9,870 nucleotides of DNA from contig DGFH01000187.1 of the NCBI GenBank assembly GCA_002391565.1, forward strand, positions 12,426 through 22,295, in the 5' to 3' direction. Origin of the DNA: Anaerolineales bacterium UBA3905. Lineage in GTDB: Bacteria > Chloroflexota > Anaerolineae > Caldilineales > Caldilineaceae. The position numbers and the translations under genes were made by a program. The notes below the pieces were generated by a model that did no database searches, was not told the DNA's origin, and was given only the letters and a program-made list of their open reading frames with translations. Shown here one piece after another: positions 7,082 through 9,870 of the stretch. Every line of letters begins with the position of its first letter. The stretch's first letter is position 1.

Positions 7082-8158
7082 TCACGCCTTCTTTTCGCTC
7101 ACAACTTCGCCCAGCAAGCCAGAGGGACGGAAGATTAGCACGATCACCAGGACGGAAAACGCGATGATATCCTTGTACTCGGTAGGGATGCCCAACGCGC
7201 TGGGGCCGATCGCTTCGATCAATCCCAATAGCAACGCGCCGACCATAGCGCCAGGAATATTGCCGATACCGCCCAACACCGCTGCGGTAAACGCTTTCAG
7301 CCCAGGCACGAAGCCACTATTGAATTTGACGACTGTGTTGTGAAAACCCAACATCACGCCGGCGGCGCCAGCCAGCGCCGCGCTGAGAATAAAGGTAAAG
7401 ACGATCACGCGGTCGACATCGATGCCCATCAAGGCAGCCGTGCCCTTGTCCTCAGCCACTGCGCGCATCGCCTTACCGAGCTTTGTGCGCTGCACAATCA
7501 GGTATAGCGCCAGCATCAGCAGCAACGATGTGACAAAGATGATCACGCCCGTGTAAGGCACAAAGACATCGCCCACGCGAAAACCGCCCTCCAGAAGCGG
7601 CGGCCTGGTGTATGTGCGCGGACTGACGCCAAAAACAAGCAGCACAGAGTATTGCAGGAAGAGCGAAGCGCCGATCGCACTGATCAGCGGCACCAGGCGC
7701 GGGGCGCCACGCAGCGGCCGATACGCCACTCGCTCCAACGTCACCCCTGTCGCAATCGAACCCAACATGCCAGCAGCGGCGATCAGGAGCAACGCCAGGA
7801 CAACCAGTGTCGTCGGCCCCGACATCCATCCCAGCGCAGTGAAAAACTGTAGAGCAAACACGCCGGTGAAGGCGCCGATCATCATCACTTCGCCATGCGC
7901 AAAGTTGATCATCAGCAAGATGCCGTAGACCAGGGTGTATCCCAATGCCACCAGCGCATAGACGCCGCCCAGCACCAGCCCGTTCAGCGCCTGTGAAATC
8001 CAGAAACTGAGAGGATAATTCTCGGCCAGCCCCACCGTAACGACGCGCCACAGGAGCAAAGCGAGACCCACCAGCCCCAACCCACGCACCAACCAACGCG
8101 TCGTCGTGGCCTGGCGCCGGACCCGATACGAAGTGGAAGAACGGATTGTAGAAGTCAC
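7082..8158 (-). CDS. livH: Branched-chain-amino-acid-type ABC transporter, permease LivH
   Basis: Membrane permease partner of LivM, about 358 residues from the GTG at 8158. Family motifs are LVYGILLMINFAHGEVMMIG (just after the first membrane segments), the coupling loop MRAVAEDKGTAALMGIDVDR, AFTAAVLGGIGNIPGAMVGA and the C-terminal IFRPSGLLGE. A basic, hydrophilic N-terminal stretch of about 22 residues precedes the first membrane span. The start is uncertain. The frame is open to a GTG at 8215, but that codon lies inside the strong livK-livH hairpin and has no Shine-Dalgarno site. The GTG at 8158 lies downstream of the hairpin, though it also lacks a clear site. The frame ends 5 bases before the preferred livM ATG, suggesting coupled translation. 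Confidence 0.92.
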   Translation of the reverse strand: MTSTIRSSTSYRVRRQATTTRWLVRGLGLVGLALLLWRVVTVGLAENYPLSFWISQALNGLVLGGVYALVALGYTLVYGILLMINFAHGEVMMIGAFTGVFALQFFTALGWMSGPTTLVVLALLLIAAAGMLGSIATGVTLERVAYRPLRGAPRLVPLISAIGASLFLQYSVLLVFGVSPRTYTRPPLLEGGFRVGDVFVPYTGVIIFVTSLLLMLALYLIVQRTKLGKAMRAVAEDKGTAALMGIDVDRVIVFTFILSAALAGAAGVMLGFHNTVVKFNSGFVPGLKAFTAAVLGGIGNIPGAMVGALLLGLIEAIGPSALGIPTEYKDIIAFSVLVIVLIFRPSGLLGEVVSEKKA

Positions 8159-8188
8159 GATGCGTTTATGTCGATTCTGCGGCGGAAG

Positions 8189-8221
8189 GCCGTCGTGGAA
8201 GTCGGTGGCTTCCACGACGGC
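8189..8221 (-). other. Strong intercistronic hairpin between livK and livH
   Basis: Perfect 13-bp arms (8189-8201 and 8209-8221, GCCGTCGTGGAAG / CTTCCACGACGGC) enclose a 7-base loop. The hairpin begins 9 bases after the livK stop. The sequence after it on the transcript is CTTCCGCCGC, so it is not a canonical intrinsic terminator. Hairpins at this place, as between malE and malF in E. coli, are known to slow 3' decay of the binding-protein mRNA or reduce downstream expression. That role is inferred here. Confidence 0.75.
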
Positions 8222-8230
8222 GCCACATAG

Positions 8231-9505
8231 TTATTCGAGACCGAAACCGGCGATCTGCTTGAACTCACCGTTCTCGACGATGAAAATCTGCACGCCACCG
8301 GCGCCACACTCGCCCATGGCGTCGCATGTCAGCGTGCCGGTGATGCCCTGCAGCCCTGACGTGGCGCGAATGGCTTTGATCAGCGCCTCCCGGTCAATGA
8401 CCAGATTGCCTGCGCTGTCCACCTGCGCCGTGCGCTTAATGGCGTCAGCAATCACCATGACTGAGTCGTATGACTGGCCATGGAATGGGCCAAGCTGGCT
8501 CGGCTCGACTCCAAACTTGGCGACGTACTCCTCGGTGAAAGCCGCCAGTTTTTCCGCCTGGGCATCGCCTGCCACAAAGGACATGTAGGTGCCTTCGGCG
8601 GCGGCGCCAGCAGCCTGCAAGTATTGCTGCGTGTAAGCGCCGTCAACACTCATGAATTTGGCGTTTTCCAACCCGGCCGTTTCGCGCATCTGCTGCGCAA
8701 TCAACGCAGCTTCCGTAGAATAGCCGCCAAAGAAGACCAGCTCCGGTTGATTGGCGCCGATCTTCGCCAGCGCTGCGCGGAAGTCGGTGTCACCCACCTG
8801 CACGCCCTCGAAGCTGCTCACCTCGCCACCCAGCTTCGTGAATGCATTCTGGAAGATTTCCGCCAGCCCCTTGCCGTAATCGGAGTTGTCGTGCATGACC
8901 GCGACCTTCTTCAATCCCAACGTATTGAAGACGAAGTCAGCGTCCACTTCGCCCTGCAAGGCGTCGCTTAGCGCCACGCGATTGCAGACATCGCAGTCCG
9001 CGCTGACCACATCCGGGTTGGTGGCGCTGGGCGATACGAAGGGGATGCGCGCCTTGAGCAGGATCGGCTTGAGACCGATCGTCTCACCAGAGCACGTGCC
9101 GCCGGTCACAGCCACGATGGTGGGGTCAGCCGCAAACTTATTGCCAACCACCGTGCCCTGGTCGCCGGAGCATGCGCCATCTTCCGCCACCAGCTCGAAG
9201 AGGAAGCCGTCAACCCCACCCGCCGCGTTGAGATCATCGATGGCGATTTCCGCCGCCTGGCGGATGTCTTTGCCTGGATCAGGGATCGGCCCGGTTAGTG
9301 CAAACGAGCCGCCGATGCGGATCGGCTGCCCCGGCGCAATGACAACCTGGTTGGCGGCAGGCTGGGCGGCCTCTGCGGGTGCAGCTTCCGCCGGCGCAGC
9401 TTCGGAGGCCGGTTGACTGGTGGTAGCCGGCGCAGGCGCCGTGCAGCCCGCCACAAGCCCCAACAGCAAAATCGCAAGCAGCACGAAATAACGTGTGTTT
9501 CGCAT
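8231..9505 (-). CDS. livK: Amino-acid-binding lipoprotein LivK (substrate-binding protein of the ABC importer)
   Basis: Extracytoplasmic solute-binding lipoprotein of 424 residues that captures the substrate for LivHMGF. MRNTRYFVLLAILLLGLVAGC is a lipoprotein signal peptide with lipobox LVAGC, so Cys21 would be lipidated. An Ala/Pro/Glu-rich linker with EAAPA repeats (about 22-53) is followed by a type-I periplasmic-binding domain (IRIGGSFALTGPIPDPG onward). Cys112 and Cys138 fall where LivJ/LivK of E. coli form a disulfide. The GGTCSG and SPSATNP loops match the region that holds the alpha-amino and carboxyl groups of the ligand. Cys171/Cys174 and Cys394/Cys400 could make two further disulfides. 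The frame is open upstream to 9544, but AGAAGGA (9514-9520) lies 8 bases before the ATG at 9505, and only that start puts the signal peptide at the N-terminus. As first gene it is expected to be expressed most. The exact ligand cannot be read from sequence. Confidence 0.94.
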   Translation of the reverse strand: MRNTRYFVLLAILLLGLVAGCTAPAPATTSQPASEAAPAEAAPAEAAQPAANQVVIAPGQPIRIGGSFALTGPIPDPGKDIRQAAEIAIDDLNAAGGVDGFLFELVAEDGACSGDQGTVVGNKFAADPTIVAVTGGTCSGETIGLKPILLKARIPFVSPSATNPDVVSADCDVCNRVALSDALQGEVDADFVFNTLGLKKVAVMHDNSDYGKGLAEIFQNAFTKLGGEVSSFEGVQVGDTDFRAALAKIGANQPELVFFGGYSTEAALIAQQMRETAGLENAKFMSVDGAYTQQYLQAAGAAAEGTYMSFVAGDAQAEKLAAFTEEYVAKFGVEPSQLGPFHGQSYDSVMVIADAIKRTAQVDSAGNLVIDREALIKAIRATSGLQGITGTLTCDAMGECGAGGVQIFIVENGEFKQIAGFGLE

Positions 9506-9600
9506 GGTCACTTTCCTTCTCTTTACTTTGTGAGGAACCAACAAATACGCTCTGATGCACTGTCTGCGGCGACAGGCGCCCTGCTGAATACCTGCACCGC

Positions 9601-9615
9601 GGCGCTAATAGCGCC
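9601..9615. promoter_or_regulatory. 15-bp palindrome at the predicted liv transcription start (candidate operator)
   Basis: GGCGCTA-A-TAGCGCC is a perfect palindrome of 7-bp arms around one base. It starts two bases downstream of the TATAAT box and covers the predicted +1 (near 9611). A site here would block RNA polymerase when bound. It does not resemble the CG-centred operator of the LacI-type gene in this window, so another regulator is likely. It could also fold as a short 5'-end hairpin in the mRNA. Confidence 0.5.
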
Positions 9616-9617
9616 AC

Positions 9618-9646
9618 ATTATAGAGACTCTTGCACGCGTTGTCCA
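9618..9646 (-). promoter_or_regulatory. sigma-70-type promoter of the liv operon
   Basis: On the minus strand TGGACA (9641-9646, five of six -35 bases) is followed after 17 bases by a perfect TATAAT (9618-9623). The start would be near 9611, leaving a leader of about 105 bases before livK. No comparable promoter was noticed between the operon genes. Confidence 0.82.
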
Positions 9647-9687
9647 GTTGCGATCAGAGAGGGGCGTTTCACGTTGAGGGTAAGCAT

Positions 9688-9812
9688 TACTGATTTCTAG
9701 GTTGACATTTTATGAGCGCAGTGTTGCGTATTACGTGTTGCGTGAGGGGTTCCGACACGTAGTACGCAACACGTAACACTGAAAATATGAAAACTCTGCC
9801 TAGCAATCAGTA
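9688..9812. repeat. 125-bp imperfect palindrome, possible MITE-like element
   Basis: Outer arms 9688-9701 and 9799-9812 match as inverted repeats at 13 of 14 positions (TACTGATTtCTAGG). Inner arms 9720-9744 and 9756-9780 match with six differences over 25 bases. Both pairs share the centre 9750 and are separated by 18-base segments of equal length on each side. The element therefore looks like one symmetric unit of non-coding DNA upstream of the liv promoter. The inner arms are built of a 7-base repeat of the form CGTRTTR. Each outer end begins or finishes with TA, the target used by IS630/mariner-type elements, but no transposase or clear target duplication is visible. Confidence 0.6.
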
Positions 9813-9870
9813 GAAGTTGATTGATTTGCCTGGGTGCAGTCATGGCAGTCGGATGTTGTTGCTCCTTCTC

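Noticed and set aside
9550..9600. Riboswitch or attenuator in the livK leader
   Set aside because: Only 4-5-bp stems were found by eye. There is no terminator hairpin and no run of codons for one amino acid in a leader peptide.
9626..9640. ACGCGT-centred sequence in the liv promoter spacer as a second LacI-family operator
   Set aside because: The symmetry ends after 6 bases and the flanks do not match the TAAAACGTTTTA site.
9720..9780. Possible CRISPR-like repeats
   Set aside because: Only two inverted copies built from a 7-base unit are present, with no regular spacers and no cas gene.

Overview
The window is about 60% GC and reads as ordinary chromosome of a filamentous Chloroflexota-type bacterium, Caldilineae or Anaerolineae-like. 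The assignment is an inference from protein style: a LacI regulator, a long LivM, and a large glycosidase/SH3b/M23 fusion. No rRNA or other marker fixes the taxon. All recognised genes are on the minus strand, so the window reads from right to left.

The right end (9506-9870) is non-coding. It holds a 125-bp imperfect palindrome (9688-9812) that looks like a small inverted-repeat or MITE-type element. A strong sigma-70-type promoter (TGGACA-17-TATAAT, 9618-9646) follows, with a 15-bp palindrome at the predicted transcription start (9601-9615). Nothing recognisable was seen in 9813-9870.

From that promoter runs one tightly packed operon. It encodes a lipoprotein amino-acid-binding protein (livK), two permeases (livH, livM) and two ATPases (livG, livF), together a complete HAAT/branched-chain-amino-acid-type ABC importer. 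Fourteen bases after livF comes a 1030-residue protein with an N-terminal GH-A-like glycosidase domain, five SH3b repeats and a C-terminal M23 zinc peptidase domain. A 13-bp hairpin sits between livK and livH, where it could shield the abundant binding-protein mRNA. The other junctions are 1 to 19 bases and each start has its own Shine-Dalgarno site, usually 7-10 bases upstream. The last gene is followed by a 17-bp perfect hairpin (647-685), the likely operon end.

At the left end a separate LacI-family repressor gene runs off the window. It has a near-consensus promoter (TTGACA-17-TACAAT) with a 12-bp palindromic CG-centred operator over the predicted +1, so it is probably self-repressed. Its targets probably lie outside the window.

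The most interesting point is the wall-degrading-type fusion protein made as the last gene of an amino-acid importer operon. It has all M23 metal and catalytic residues but no visible signal peptide.
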